A stretch of 41,730 nt of DNA from Nitrososphaerota archaeon (GCA_029786595.1 JAFLXO010000002.1:20281-62010); one strand, 5' to 3'. Positions 25,693-35,044 are shown, numbered from the stretch's first letter. Notes: generated by a model not told the origin, from the sequence alone. Translations and numbers: made by a program.

Positions 25693-26799
25693 TTAAGGAT
25701 GAATTTCATGTGATAAGGTAGGCCCGATATTTGTAATCTTGCCCAGCTCGATAAGGGTTTCCTTGACCACGGCTATGGATGCCATATATTCATCTATCGA
25801 CAGAACTTCATCATCGGTATGCGCTAGCCTGGAATCTCCAGGGCCGTATGCGACCAACGGCACCTTATATTTAGAATAAAATACGTTTCCGTCGCTGGTT
25901 CCGGTCTTCTTAACGAAAGCCCCCTTGGAGCCCGTAACCTTGTATATGGACCTTGAAAATGCCCTGCATAGCTCGTTTGATGGCCTCGTAAGGGTAGGCT
26001 CTATCAGGTCCATCACCTCGTATTTCAAATTCGGGCCCTGCAAGTTCAATTTATCAATGATATCAGACCTTGACAACCCCGGTGGATACCTTATGTCCAT
26101 AAAGAATTGGGAGAGGGCCGGCGCCCTATTAAGCGAATCACCAGCTACGAACTTCGTCACGACCGCTGTAACCTTATCAAAATAGCCTTCAGCGTCGCGG
26201 TTTATATCAGCCAGTTTCCCGTTAATTGAATTTATTGTTTCCATTGCGATATCTATGCTGTTGGAGCCCAACCACGGTGATGCTGCGTGATATGGACGCG
26301 ATTCAACATCCACTCTGATAAGAAGGCGCCCCTTATAGCCTATCGCAACCTGATTAACTCCGCTTGGCTCGCCAAAGATGGCGAAGTCGGGCTCATCCCT
26401 AGTCTCAATAAAGCGTTTTATTCCCCTGTTCATACCCTCTTCATCGACTAAAGCCGCCAGGGTTATTCCGCACTTGACCCCCGCATCAAGCGCGTTGCGC
26501 GCGCCGTAAACGAGCGCACCAAGCGGACCCTTGGCATCCACTGCCCCCCTGCCCCTTATGTACCGTTCATCCATCGAAGCGGGCAAATTACCTTCAACTG
26601 TATCCATATGGCCGAACAGATAGACCATTGGCCTTCCCTCTTTCACGCGCGCGATCACGTTAGCCACGTCATCCCTTTCCACGCCGCTGAAGCCAACGGC
26701 CCCTTTCAAATGATCATATATGAAGTCAGAAATTTCGGCCTCATGATTGCTGGGCGAATATATCCCGACCAGCCTACGAAGAAATTCAACTTCTTCCAT
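25693..26799 (-). CDS. lysK: [LysW]-lysine/[LysW]-ornithine hydrolase
   Basis: M20-family zinc peptidase of about 368 residues that releases lysine or ornithine from the LysW carrier, the last step of both pathways. Metal-ligand motifs are in order: FGHMDTVEG, RGAVDAKGPLGA, LVDEEG with the catalytic Glu, FGEPSG, and a late LAHTDDE His. The frame overlaps the lysX 3' end; I chose the ATG at 26799 rather than the TTG at 26808. It follows lysX directly and precedes the RAM pair, so it lies in the homocitrate synthase-lysX-lysK block, while its partner genes are in the argG block. Confidence 0.92.
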   Translation of the reverse strand: MEEVEFLRRLVGIYSPSNHEAEISDFIYDHLKGAVGFSGVERDDVANVIARVKEGRPMVYLFGHMDTVEGNLPASMDERYIRGRGAVDAKGPLGALVYGARNALDAGVKCGITLAALVDEEGMNRGIKRFIETRDEPDFAIFGEPSGVNQVAIGYKGRLLIRVDVESRPYHAASPWLGSNSIDIAMETINSINGKLADINRDAEGYFDKVTAVVTKFVAGDSLNRAPALSQFFMDIRYPPGLSRSDIIDKLNLQGPNLKYEVMDLIEPTLTRPSNELCRAFSRSIYKVTGSKGAFVKKTGTSDGNVFYSKYKVPLVAYGPGDSRLAHTDDEVLSIDEYMASIAVVKETLIELGKITNIGPTLSHEIHP

Positions 26800-27637
26800 G
26801 TCTTTCAATGATATAGTCGAGCATTAAGCCGGGTATATCTATTCCGGTGGCAGGCACAGAGTTCTTGAATTCAGTGGTACCGTTTATTTCATGAACCACC
26901 ATTCCGGCTTCTGATTCCATCAGGTCCACGCCGAATATGCCATCACCAACCGTGGATGTGGCCCTGAGCGCGATATCCTCCAACTCATTGGTAATAGGGC
27001 AGTTGATCGCCTTACCACCTCTGGCCGTGTTTGTACGCCAGTCATCAGGGGGCTGCAACCTGTATATGGCCGCTATAACCCTGTCCCCTGCTACGAACGC
27101 CCTTATGTCCCTGGGGGGCCTCTTGACATATTCCTGCATGTAATATACCTGATAGAGTGGATACATATACTCCCTATCCTCTAGGACCGCCCGCGCGGCG
27201 GAATCGCTTTCAAGCAGCCCTATCATCCTCCCCCACGAACCCGTTACGGGCTTGATCACGGCCTTATTCCCGAGCTCCCTGAACGATTGGTATGCCTTTT
27301 CCTGGCTGAAGGAGACTATCGTACGGGGGACCGGAACGCCGGCCTTTTTCAGCGCCAGTATAGTGAAGAGCTTGTTCCCGGTTAGCTCACTGCTTCTTAG
27401 GTCATTGACGACCTTAACCCCCTGCCCCTCCACAAATGCCGTTGTGTGCAGGTTCCTGTAATGGCCAACGCACCGCTGCAGTGAGATATCGCCAAACCTT
27501 TCAGCCCTGCCGTCCGATGTGTCAAATATTTCCTCCTTGACATCAAGCATCTTCATATCTATATTACGCTTTTTTGATGCTTCATAAAGGGCCTTTTCCT
27601 CCCACCTTATTATATCGTATAGCATCGATACCTTCAT
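26786..27637 (-). CDS. lysX: LysX: LysW-alpha-aminoadipate ligase
   Basis: 283-residue ATP-grasp ligase of the RimK family, joining alpha-aminoadipate to the C-terminal Glu of LysW. Motifs: KPVTGSWGRMIGLL (ATP-binding loop), YMQEYVKRPPRDIRAF, NTARGGKA and the C-terminal HEINGTTEFKNSVPATGIDIPG. The last closely resembles the tail of Thermus LysX, which separates aminoadipate-specific LysX from glutamate-specific ArgX, so I assign this copy to lysine. Its neighbour homocitrate synthase, 10 bases upstream, supports that. lysK overlaps its 3' end. Confidence 0.9.
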   Translation of the reverse strand: MKVSMLYDIIRWEEKALYEASKKRNIDMKMLDVKEEIFDTSDGRAERFGDISLQRCVGHYRNLHTTAFVEGQGVKVVNDLRSSELTGNKLFTILALKKAGVPVPRTIVSFSQEKAYQSFRELGNKAVIKPVTGSWGRMIGLLESDSAARAVLEDREYMYPLYQVYYMQEYVKRPPRDIRAFVAGDRVIAAIYRLQPPDDWRTNTARGGKAINCPITNELEDIALRATSTVGDGIFGVDLMESEAGMVVHEINGTTEFKNSVPATGIDIPGLMLDYIIERHGRS

Positions 27638-27647
27638 TGACGCTCAC

Positions 27648-28838
27648 CTATTCCGATAGTATGGCCCTCTCCATCTCCTTAGTAAGTTCCAGCTCGAACA
27701 GGTCCCCCCGCCGCAGATCCTTCATCCCCTTAGAGAAGGATTTTATCGCTGTATCATCAACTTTCATCCCGAGCAATTTAAGGAAGAAGGCCGACCCGTT
27801 CTTGCCGAGAAGCTCACCAAACACAAGGCTCCTCCTGTTTCCTACGGTGCTTGGTGGAACTATCTCATAGGCGTTTGGACTTTTCAATATCGCAGCTATA
27901 TGGGTACCAGCCTTATGTTTATAGGCGTTTGCGCCCACCAGCGGTGAATTTGATGGCGTCTGATAGTTGGCATACGTTGCCAGGAGACCAGAAAGTTCGG
28001 CCAGCATGTCATAGCGTACATTTAACTTCAACTTGTACAGCACCAGCAGCGATATCACGAGCTGGGCTAGGTCGGTTATCCCTACCCTCTCCCCTACCCC
28101 CCCTATTGTGGCATGAATTTGATCCGCGCCCGCTTCATATGAAGCCAGTGCGTTAGCCAGGGCGAGCCCCAGGTCATTGTGGCAATGAACATCAAGCGGC
28201 ACCTTGACATTAGATCTTATAAGGGACACCAGCCGGTACATGCCGATTGGCCTCATTATACCCACAGTATCCGGAATGCTAAGCCTGTCCGCCCCCGCCT
28301 TTTCCATCTCCTTCGCAAATTGCACCATATATTCCGGATCTGCCCTGCAGGCATCCTCCAAGGTCATGCGAACGTAGAGCCCATGGGATTTGGCGTATTG
28401 AACAGCTTCTGTGGCCCTCCTTAATGCTTCCTCCCTGTTAACCTTCAGTTTGTACTTCAGATGGATATCGGATACCGAATGGTACATTGCTACATAGTCT
28501 GCACCGCACGACATCGAAATATCTATATCCTCTTTAAGGGCACGCCCGTGAGCAACTATCCTGGCCGAAAGGCCGGCGTTCAACAGCTTTTTGCACGACT
28601 CCCTATAATCCTCGGATATGATTGGGCTTATTTCTATGGCGTCAACGCCGAAATAATCCAGCATCCAAGCTATCTGTAGCCTTTGGCGCATGGTTAGGGA
28701 AACATTTGGTGACTGTTCTCCCTCCCTAAGGGTAGTATCCAATATTTTAACGGGCCTGGGCGTTGTGTCCGGCCGGCCGTTAAATTCAATTGAATGGCCG
28801 ATTCTGTCCACATCGTCGAATTCTTCGGTATTCTGCAT
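27648..28838 (-). CDS. Homocitrate synthase (AAA lysine pathway)
   Basis: 396-residue DRE-TIM metallolyase. LDTTLREGEQSPNVSL starts the barrel, HCHNDLGLALANALA and IGGVGERVGITDL are the metal-binding and signature segments, and HKAGTHIAA is the C-terminal motif. It condenses acetyl-CoA and 2-oxoglutarate, the first step of alpha-aminoadipate lysine synthesis. Isopropylmalate synthase is the main alternative, but the position beside lysX and lysK favours homocitrate synthase. The protein stops soon after the barrel's communication domain, with no C-terminal RAM or leucine-sensing domain. A palindrome and a TATA-like element lie upstream, between it and the Lrp gene. Confidence 0.88.
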   Translation of the reverse strand: MQNTEEFDDVDRIGHSIEFNGRPDTTPRPVKILDTTLREGEQSPNVSLTMRQRLQIAWMLDYFGVDAIEISPIISEDYRESCKKLLNAGLSARIVAHGRALKEDIDISMSCGADYVAMYHSVSDIHLKYKLKVNREEALRRATEAVQYAKSHGLYVRMTLEDACRADPEYMVQFAKEMEKAGADRLSIPDTVGIMRPIGMYRLVSLIRSNVKVPLDVHCHNDLGLALANALASYEAGADQIHATIGGVGERVGITDLAQLVISLLVLYKLKLNVRYDMLAELSGLLATYANYQTPSNSPLVGANAYKHKAGTHIAAILKSPNAYEIVPPSTVGNRRSLVFGELLGKNGSAFFLKLLGMKVDDTAIKSFSKGMKDLRRGDLFELELTKEMERAILSE

Positions 28839-28842
28839 GCTA

Positions 28843-28854
28843 ACGGTTGACCGT
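28843..28854. promoter_or_regulatory. Candidate operator before homocitrate synthase
   Basis: ACGGTTGACCGT has perfect 5-base inverted arms around a 2-base centre, 5 bases before the ATG at 28838. A TATA-like stretch, GATAAACGTTAATAA, lies on the minus strand at 28861-28875, so the palindrome would overlap the transcription start and a bound regulator would block initiation. The Lrp-type gene directly upstream is the natural candidate regulator (inference). Confidence 0.4.
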
Positions 28855-28886
28855 AATGGGTTATTAACGTTTATCGTTCTTAAACA

Positions 28887-29297
28887 TCATATTTCTTTCA
28901 GAATAATGATGGTATTCGTATTGGTTACCCCTTCTGATTTCCGAATATCGTCAATACAGGCGTTGGCTTCGACGATATTAGAAGCTGATATCAGGGCCAC
29001 TATATCATATTCGCCGGTTATCTCGTAGATCTTATCCACATTTTGTATCTTTATCAGCTTCTCAGCCACCTGCGAAGTCGTGGCAGAAGGGTTTACGGAT
29101 ATTAACGTAAGCGCCTTAGCCTTTTCCTCCTCCCTTATCTCCACCGTGAACCGTTTTATAGTCCCCTTCTCCATAAGGGCCTTGATCCTGCGCCTGACCG
29201 CCGCTTCTGATAGCCCCAGCTCCTGTCCGAGAGCGACATATGACGCTCTGCCGTCGGACTTCAGCATATCTATGAGCTTTCTATCCTTATCATCCAT
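28887..29297 (-). CDS. Lrp/AsnC-family transcriptional regulator (LysM-like)
   Basis: 136 residues. The N-terminus has DRKLIDMLKSDGRASYVALGQELGLSEAAVRRRI, the Lrp helix-turn-helix, and residues 60-136 form a complete RAM domain (FTVEIREEEKAKALTLI, YEITGEYDIVALIS). The position between lysJ and homocitrate synthase matches that of LysM, the lysine-responsive regulator of Sulfolobus, hence the suggestion. The ATG at 29297 has TTTTTAAG at 29320-29327 (centre 26 bases upstream), so it is leaderless. The 29298-29451 gap before lysJ carries this promoter and no gene. Confidence 0.92.
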   Translation of the reverse strand: MDDKDRKLIDMLKSDGRASYVALGQELGLSEAAVRRRIKALMEKGTIKRFTVEIREEEKAKALTLISVNPSATTSQVAEKLIKIQNVDKIYEITGEYDIVALISASNIVEANACIDDIRKSEGVTNTNTIIILKEI

Positions 29298-29451
29298 GTT
29301 ATGCCGTTATAACCCCCTCTTAAAAACGTTTTTCGCACAATAAATGAAGGTATTCGGCTTCGTTTGATGATCCTGCGCAAATTGCCGGAAAGAGCGTTCA
29401 TCTATTCAGGTTATAGCTCAGGAAGGACGATAGCAGATGCATAGGGGATGT

Positions 29452-30672
29452 TCAAGTCAAGGCCTGATGCGACAGTGCGTTGCTCTCGGATTTTCTTATG
29501 GAGCTACCGGTTATCCTCAGCGCGTCGTCAATATCCCTCTGGGTTATTACATAAGGGGGGAGGAATCTCAGAGCGGTGTGCCCTGAATAAAGTGAAATCA
29601 TGCCCTCATTCAGCATTTCGAACAGCGTATCCTGAAACCTTACCCTCAATTCTATGGCGAGCATCAACCCCTTTCCCCTCACCTCCTTTACCAGCCTGCT
29701 TTCTTCACCTATCTTCCTTAAGCCTTGGAGCAGGGCCGCCCCCTTCGTATTTATGTCGTCAAGCATGGGCCCTATGAGCTTCAACGTACTAGTTCCTCCC
29801 ACGGACGCTAGGGGATTGCCGCCCATGGTTGTAGATTGTTCGCCGACCTTCATGGAGTTTGCCACATCTTCCCTAGCAAGGGTGGCGCCCATCGGTATCC
29901 CACCACCTATTCCCTTGCCAAGCGTCATTATATCCGGCTCCACCTTCCAGTGTTGATGAGCCCACCACTTCCCGGTCCTACCCAACCCGGATTGGATTTC
30001 ATCAACTATGAAGAGGGCACCCAGGCGCCTTGCCTTATCCTCAACCGCAGGCAGGAAATCATCACTGGGGATGTTCACTCCCCCCTCCCCCTGTACCGGC
30101 TCCACTATTATTGCAGCCACGTCCGAGCCATCTAGCGCCTCCAGGCTGGCTATATCCCCAAAGCTGGCGAACCTTACATTCTGCAGCAGCGGGGCAAAAC
30201 CCCCCCTATATTTAGGCGCATGAGTGACCGAAAGCGCGCCGAACGTCTTTCCATGAAACGCGCCTGTAAATGCTATGAATTCCTTTTTGCCGGTGTACTT
30301 GCGTGCCAGCTTGAGGGCTACTTCAACGGCCTCCGCTCCACTGTTGGATAGGAAAACCCTGCTCATCTGGGGTGGCGCCACCCTAAATAGCTCGTCAAGG
30401 AGCTTCGCCCTTGATTCATTATATACCGAGCCATGGCATATCATGAGCTTGTCTAATTGGTCCTTGAGCGCCTTTACTATCTCCGGATGCCTGTGCCCCA
30501 TTATGGCAACTCCATATCCGGCCATAAAGTCCAGATATTCCCTTCCGGCCGTATCCCAGACCCTAGCCCCCAGGCCTCTGGACAGGTCTAAATCATACTT
30601 CTGATAGGTGCTGAAGAGCCTTCTGTCTTCGATCTCCCTGAAATTGAAACCAACGCCATTATCAGCATCCAT
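29452..30672 (-). CDS. lysJ: [LysW]-aminoadipate/glutamate semialdehyde aminotransferase
   Basis: Class III PLP aminotransferase of about 406 residues (ArgD/LysJ type). Motifs: FMAGYGVAIMGH, SNSGAEAVEVALKLARKYTGK, FHGKTFGALS, IVEPVQGEGGVNIP, VDEIQSGLGRTGKWW and TLGKGIGGGIPMGA with the PLP lysine. It converts LysW-bound semialdehydes to lysine or ornithine forms. Start is the ATG at 30672, overlapping the lysZ stop by one base (TGATG), so translation is coupled. It is the last gene of the argG-argH-lysW-argX-lysY-lysZ-lysJ block. Confidence 0.93.
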   Translation of the reverse strand: MDADNGVGFNFREIEDRRLFSTYQKYDLDLSRGLGARVWDTAGREYLDFMAGYGVAIMGHRHPEIVKALKDQLDKLMICHGSVYNESRAKLLDELFRVAPPQMSRVFLSNSGAEAVEVALKLARKYTGKKEFIAFTGAFHGKTFGALSVTHAPKYRGGFAPLLQNVRFASFGDIASLEALDGSDVAAIIVEPVQGEGGVNIPSDDFLPAVEDKARRLGALFIVDEIQSGLGRTGKWWAHQHWKVEPDIMTLGKGIGGGIPMGATLAREDVANSMKVGEQSTTMGGNPLASVGGTSTLKLIGPMLDDINTKGAALLQGLRKIGEESRLVKEVRGKGLMLAIELRVRFQDTLFEMLNEGMISLYSGHTALRFLPPYVITQRDIDDALRITGSSIRKSESNALSHQALT

Positions 30673-31478
30673 CAAACTATCACCGTCCTGTGTTGCCCTT
30701 CAAGAGCGTTCTCCAGTGGATGCTGAACCAGCCCGCTGGAGATTACGCTCTCCCTAACGCCACCTTCAAGCGCCTCTATACAGGCCATTACCTTCTTATC
30801 CATCCCTGGTCCTACCTTCCTAAGGGTCTCCTTGGCTTCTCCCCTCTCCATGCGTTCAACCAGCTTGCCATCCATCAAGAGCCCCTCAACATCGGTGAAT
30901 ATAACCAGCCTGTCAGCCTTAAGCGCAGCCGCTATGGCAGCCGCTGTCCGGTCGCCATCTATATTCAATGCCTCCCCTTCAAATCCCATGGCTACAGGTG
31001 AAATTACAGGAAGATAACCGGCTGAGATGAGGGCCGACAGGGCCCCCGTGTTCACTTCTTTGACCTTTCCGGTATAACCTCCCTCTATGGCCCTCTTCCT
31101 CCCTTTTTCGTCTATTATAAGAAGCCTTTTCTTTCTTTCTGCCCTGATCGTCCATCCATCGATTCCTGACAGGCCAAAGGCCCTGATCCCTTTGATGGCA
31201 AGCCCTAAAACCAGTTGCGAGTTTATCTTACCCATAACCATATTATATATATCGGCCGTCTCCTTGTCAGTGTATCTGCTCCTTATTCCCTCGGGGGAAA
31301 ATATGAAGGTGGGCTTGACCCCGAGCCTTTCAGAGTATTCTGTAATTATCTTGCCACCTCCATGCACTAAGACGATCTTCTCGGATTCCGTGGTCAGGAG
31401 CCTAGCTATATCCCCGAGCATATTTTCCACAGGGCCGCTCGCAATGAGGCTCCCTCCGATCTTTATCACCGTTATCAT
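30672..31478 (-). CDS. lysZ: [LysW]-aminoadipate/glutamate kinase
   Basis: Amino-acid kinase fold, about 268 residues, ArgB-like. VIKIGGSLIASG opens the protein, followed by VLVHGGGKIITEYSERLG, FGLSGIDGW, NIDGDRTAAAIAAALKADRLVI and FTDVEGLLMDG. It phosphorylates the LysW-bound aminoadipate or glutamate. The frame is open back to 31535, but those residues read like translated intergenic sequence (rich in Trp and Arg) and an AGGTGG ribosome-binding site precedes the ATG at 31478, so I chose that start. This leaves a 13-base gap after lysY. Confidence 0.92.
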   Translation of the reverse strand: MITVIKIGGSLIASGPVENMLGDIARLLTTESEKIVLVHGGGKIITEYSERLGVKPTFIFSPEGIRSRYTDKETADIYNMVMGKINSQLVLGLAIKGIRAFGLSGIDGWTIRAERKKRLLIIDEKGRKRAIEGGYTGKVKEVNTGALSALISAGYLPVISPVAMGFEGEALNIDGDRTAAAIAAALKADRLVIFTDVEGLLMDGKLVERMERGEAKETLRKVGPGMDKKVMACIEALEGGVRESVISSGLVQHPLENALEGQHRTVIV

Positions 31479-31491
31479 AGAAACCAGCCAC

Positions 31492-32541
31492 CTATACTGG
31501 ATGCAAGGCCGCCATTCCCAGTCCGGCCTTCTCATTGAGCCCCAAGGACAGGTTCATTGACTGGACCGCGCTTCCCGCAGCCCCTTTGATTAGGTTGTCT
31601 ATGGCTGAAAGCATCACCAACCTGTTTAAATGAGGGTCCACTTCAAATCCTATATCCGCAAAGTTTGACCCTATGACTATCTTGGGATCAGGATACCTGT
31701 ATAGGCCGGCCTTGTCCCTTATGAACCTTATGAACGGCTCCGATATATAGAAGGATCTCAAGGCCTTCCATACCGCTGCTGCATCGGTCTTCGTAAATAC
31801 ATGGGAAGTTGATAGAATTCCCCTTACCATGTTGACGGCGTGGGCGCTCATTGCGACCCCGTAATCCTTTCCTGATACAAACTTGATTTCCTGTTCTATC
31901 TCACCGGTATGGCGGTGACCAACGGGCTTGTAGGGCCTCACCACACCGAACCTCTCGGAAAAGTGGGTAGCTAGTGACGGCTTACCGCCGGCTCCGGATG
32001 AACCTATTTTGGCGTCGACCACTATAGGCCCTTCGATATCCATCCCCTTTGCTATGGGCGCGAGGGCCAAAATGGCCGCAGCGGCCATACAACCGGGGGC
32101 AGCTATGTACCTGCTCCCCCTGATCTGTTCCCTGTGAAGCTCCGGCAGGCCATATACGAATTTTTTGAGGAGGTCCGGGTATGGATGCTCATAACCATAC
32201 CATGTCTTATATGATTCAGCGTTGGTAAGCCTGAAATCGGCGCTCATATCTACGATCCTCACCCCCATATCCATCAGCTTGGGGACCACCTTAAGCGAGG
32301 ATCCATGTGGCAGGGCGCAGAAGATTACATCGGCTCCAGCGCCCAACTTGAGCGGATCTTCACCGCTGAATTTCAAATCAAGTACGCCCTTTAAATTTGG
32401 GTGCACCCTGTGTACGTATTCACCAGCATAATGAACTGAGCCAGCCGCAGTTATCGTCACATCCGGATGATTCACCAGAATACGTAACAGTTCCCCTCCT
32501 ACATAACCAGAGCCCCCCAGCACGACTACCTTAATGCTCAT
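31492..32541 (-). CDS. lysY: [LysW]-aminoadipyl/glutamyl phosphate reductase
   Basis: 349 residues, ArgC-type NAD(P)H-dependent reductase. GGSGYVGGELLRIL is the dinucleotide loop, ALPHGSS and SADFRL follow, and APGCMAAAAILAL holds the catalytic Cys. GHRHTGEIEQE provides the catalytic His region. It reduces the LysW-bound acyl phosphate to the semialdehyde. The ATG overlaps the argX stop by four bases (ATGA), indicating tight coupling. Confidence 0.94.
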   Translation of the reverse strand: MSIKVVVLGGSGYVGGELLRILVNHPDVTITAAGSVHYAGEYVHRVHPNLKGVLDLKFSGEDPLKLGAGADVIFCALPHGSSLKVVPKLMDMGVRIVDMSADFRLTNAESYKTWYGYEHPYPDLLKKFVYGLPELHREQIRGSRYIAAPGCMAAAAILALAPIAKGMDIEGPIVVDAKIGSSGAGGKPSLATHFSERFGVVRPYKPVGHRHTGEIEQEIKFVSGKDYGVAMSAHAVNMVRGILSTSHVFTKTDAAAVWKALRSFYISEPFIRFIRDKAGLYRYPDPKIVIGSNFADIGFEVDPHLNRLVMLSAIDNLIKGAAGSAVQSMNLSLGLNEKAGLGMAALHPV

Positions 32542-33395
32542 TTTGATACACTACCCTTTACATATTTTATAATTTCAGAGGCTATATTTTTTTCGCTGAC
32601 CGAGGACGCGCCCTTGAACTCTACGTTGTTGTTGATTTCGTGGAGCACATAACCGTTTGACGACTCCATGGCATCTATTCCGAGGATTTCTCCACCAACC
32701 ACCTTTGCGGCCTTGAGCATCAGTTCCTCCAGTTCACTATCCGGTTTCAGCAGCTCCGCCTTTCCCCCCCTTGCTATGTTGGTCTTCCAGTCGTCATCCG
32801 GCTGATACCTGTATATGGTCGCCACCACCCTGTCCCCCACCACCACGCTCCTGATGTCCCGTGGTGGCCTGTTTATGTATTCCTGCACATAGTAGATCTG
32901 TTGCTGTGGGTCCGGCAGCATTTCCCTTGTTTCCAGCAGGGCCTCAGCTTCATCCCTATCCCTCACCTTGGCTATCATCCTCCCCCAGCTACCGGTTATC
33001 GGCTTTATGACCACAGGATAACCCATCTTGTCCATGATCTGAAGCGCTGAATCCCTTGAGAAAGCGATGAAGGTATGCGGCGTCGGTATGCCGTTCTGGG
33101 AAAGGAGAAGCGTAGTCAGCAGCTTGTTTCCGCAAAGATGAGATGATTTGTAAGAATTTATGACCCTGTAGCCCCATCTTTCGAGTATGGCCGCATAGTA
33201 CAGCCCCCGGTAGTGGCTTATGGTTCGCTGCAGGACAAGGTCGGCTATGGATGAAGGCACGCTCGAAGAAGTCAGATCGAGCGGCATGGATTTGGCATCC
33301 ACAAGGTTGACCTCCAAGCCCTCTTCTTTAGCCCTTTCAAATAATTCCTTTTCTTCCCATCTAAGGCGATCGAAGACTATGCTTAATTTGGCCAA
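32538..33395 (-). CDS. argX: ArgX: LysW-glutamate ligase
   Basis: ATP-grasp ligase, about 285 residues, paralogous to the LysX gene at 26786. Core motifs are shared (KPITGSWGRMIAKV, YVQEYINRPPRDIRSV, NIARGGKA), but the C-terminal specificity region reads HEINNNVEFKGASSVSEKNIA, unlike the LysX tail. With argG, argH and lysW next to it, glutamate is the likely substrate. Start choice is difficult: TTG at 33416 overlaps the lysW end by 13 bases, and TTG at 33395 begins right before the first beta strand (LSIVFDRLRW). I use 33395. Confidence 0.9.
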   Translation of the reverse strand: MAKLSIVFDRLRWEEKELFERAKEEGLEVNLVDAKSMPLDLTSSSVPSSIADLVLQRTISHYRGLYYAAILERWGYRVINSYKSSHLCGNKLLTTLLLSQNGIPTPHTFIAFSRDSALQIMDKMGYPVVIKPITGSWGRMIAKVRDRDEAEALLETREMLPDPQQQIYYVQEYINRPPRDIRSVVVGDRVVATIYRYQPDDDWKTNIARGGKAELLKPDSELEELMLKAAKVVGGEILGIDAMESSNGYVLHEINNNVEFKGASSVSEKNIASEIIKYVKGSVSK

Positions 33396-33403
33396 TTCTG
33401 AAG

Positions 33404-33577
33404 TTATTCTCCCCAATCCTCGCCCACTTCTTCAGCGGGCTTGACTTCTACTTTGTCGGCAGAAATGGAAACTATTTCGTACTCCACGCCGCAATCTGGG
33501 CAGCTTATTATTTCCCCCGGAATGGAATCGGCCGGGATGTCCATTTCAGCTCCACATTCCTGACAGTTGATCTTCAT
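33404..33577 (-). CDS. lysW: LysW amino-group carrier protein
   Basis: A 57-residue acidic protein, below the size usually tracked. It has a zinc ribbon with C5, C8, C26 and C29 and ends in EDWGE, the invariant tail whose terminal Glu is the attachment point for aminoadipate and glutamate. It protects the amino group and presents intermediates to LysZ, LysY, LysJ and LysK. The start is the ATG at 33577, 6 bases after the argH stop; argX follows directly or overlaps. A single lysW must serve both ligases if no other copy exists elsewhere in the genome. Confidence 0.96.
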   Translation of the reverse strand: MKINCQECGAEMDIPADSIPGEIISCPDCGVEYEIVSISADKVEVKPAEEVGEDWGE

Positions 33578-33583
33578 TATCTA

Positions 33584-35044
33584 TTATACCTCCTTATCAC
33601 TCAATGACTCACCTAATAACGATTGATAAGCTTTTTTAATCCTATCGCTTTCAACCTTAACCCAGGCGCCCTCCTCCAGTAAAGTTTGTCTATGCTTCCT
33701 TATCATGTTATCAGATTCTGTGGGATTCGGACCTCCTTCTGTAAGCCTCAGCTTTATGCTCTTAACTACGTCAAACCTTTTAGCCAGTTCGGCTGCATCT
33801 ACGTCCAGGCCCAGATCCTGTTTGGAATACTTCACCACCAGCCCCTGAAGGCCTAAGCCACCGTCCTCCGTTTCCCTTATTGCCTTCCCGACAAGTTGGT
33901 GAGCGGACCTGAATGGGATACCATACCTCGTCGACAACCATTCTGCGACATCGCTGGCAGTTACCTGCGATGTTGATGCCGCGCTGATCATCGCGGCTTC
34001 ATCATACTTTACAGAAGCTATCATGGGCCCAACCACCTTTATGATGGGCTTGATTTCTTCCATGGACTCCCAAAGACGAGGGGTTATCTCCTGAAGGTCC
34101 AGATTATACGTCTGGTTAAGGCCACGCATTATCTCCATGGAGGACTCCAGATTGGACATTATAACGGCAGTCTTTGCCCTGATGATCTCCGCAACGACTG
34201 CGTTTCTCTTCTGCGGCATTATGCTGCTGGTGGAAACATATTCGTCGGCTATCCTTATAAGGCCCGTCGAAGACAAATACATAACATCCGAGGCTATCCT
34301 GCTGATGTCCACCGCGGTTGACGCTAGCGCATAAAGCGCATCCGCTATAAAATCCCGTGAACTTACTGAATCCATGGTGTTTTCCACCAGACCTGAAAAC
34401 CCGAGCATTAGCGCTTCCGCTGCTCTGTCGATATACACCGTAGAACCGGCCAGGGCTGCCGCCCCCATGGGGGAGGCATCAGAGCTCTGATATGCTTCCC
34501 TGAGCCTCCTAAGGTCCCTTAGAAGGGCGCCTGTATAACACAACAGCCAATGTGCGACGGTGCTAGGCTGAGCCGGCTGCAAATGCGTCATCCCGATCAT
34601 GAACGTATTTTTGTGTAACGCAGAAGTATCCAGAAAAGTGGATATGAGGGAACCCAATTCTCTGACGGTTTCTAACAGCTCCTCCTTGACCACCATGCGA
34701 ATGGCTGTGACCACCTGGTCGTTTCTGCTCTTTCCCAGCCCCAGGAACCCGGCCTTTTCGCCAACCGACTCCTTGACGGCCATTTCAAGGTTCATATGAA
34801 CGTCCTCCAGTCGATAATCAATCCTGTAGCCATTATATGCCTTTGAAAGGGCTTCGCTTATTATTGCGCGCGTTTTTCTATCTATAGCCCCAGATCTTTC
34901 GAGAAGTGATACATGAGCCAGGTTTATCAACACAATGGCCTTAGCTATTTTCGAGTCTGACTGAACTGACGAAGTGAGCCGCAGGGCTAGATCGTCCATC
35001 CCTGCCAGCCTATCCCCCCTAAGAAGGTCCTTCTTATTGTCCAT
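33584..35044 (-). CDS. argH: Argininosuccinate lyase
   Basis: 486 residues, fumarase/aspartase superfamily. SSIMPQKRNAVVAEIIR is the family signature loop with the catalytic Ser; GKSRNDQVVTAIRM, GMTHLQPAQPSTVAHW and DASPMGAAALAGS are the other conserved regions. It splits argininosuccinate into arginine and fumarate, the last step of arginine synthesis. The ATG overlaps the argG stop by 11 bases. Confidence 0.96.
   Translation of the reverse strand: MDNKKDLLRGDRLAGMDDLALRLTSSVQSDSKIAKAIVLINLAHVSLLERSGAIDRKTRAIISEALSKAYNGYRIDYRLEDVHMNLEMAVKESVGEKAGFLGLGKSRNDQVVTAIRMVVKEELLETVRELGSLISTFLDTSALHKNTFMIGMTHLQPAQPSTVAHWLLCYTGALLRDLRRLREAYQSSDASPMGAAALAGSTVYIDRAAEALMLGFSGLVENTMDSVSSRDFIADALYALASTAVDISRIASDVMYLSSTGLIRIADEYVSTSSIMPQKRNAVVAEIIRAKTAVIMSNLESSMEIMRGLNQTYNLDLQEITPRLWESMEEIKPIIKVVGPMIASVKYDEAAMISAASTSQVTASDVAEWLSTRYGIPFRSAHQLVGKAIRETEDGGLGLQGLVVKYSKQDLGLDVDAAELAKRFDVVKSIKLRLTEGGPNPTESDNMIRKHRQTLLEEGAWVKVESDRIKKAYQSLLGESLSDKEV

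Noticed and set aside
31479-31535. Extended lysZ N-terminus
   Set aside because: The residues look like translated intergenic sequence, overlap lysY, and a good ribosome-binding site precedes the ATG at 31478.
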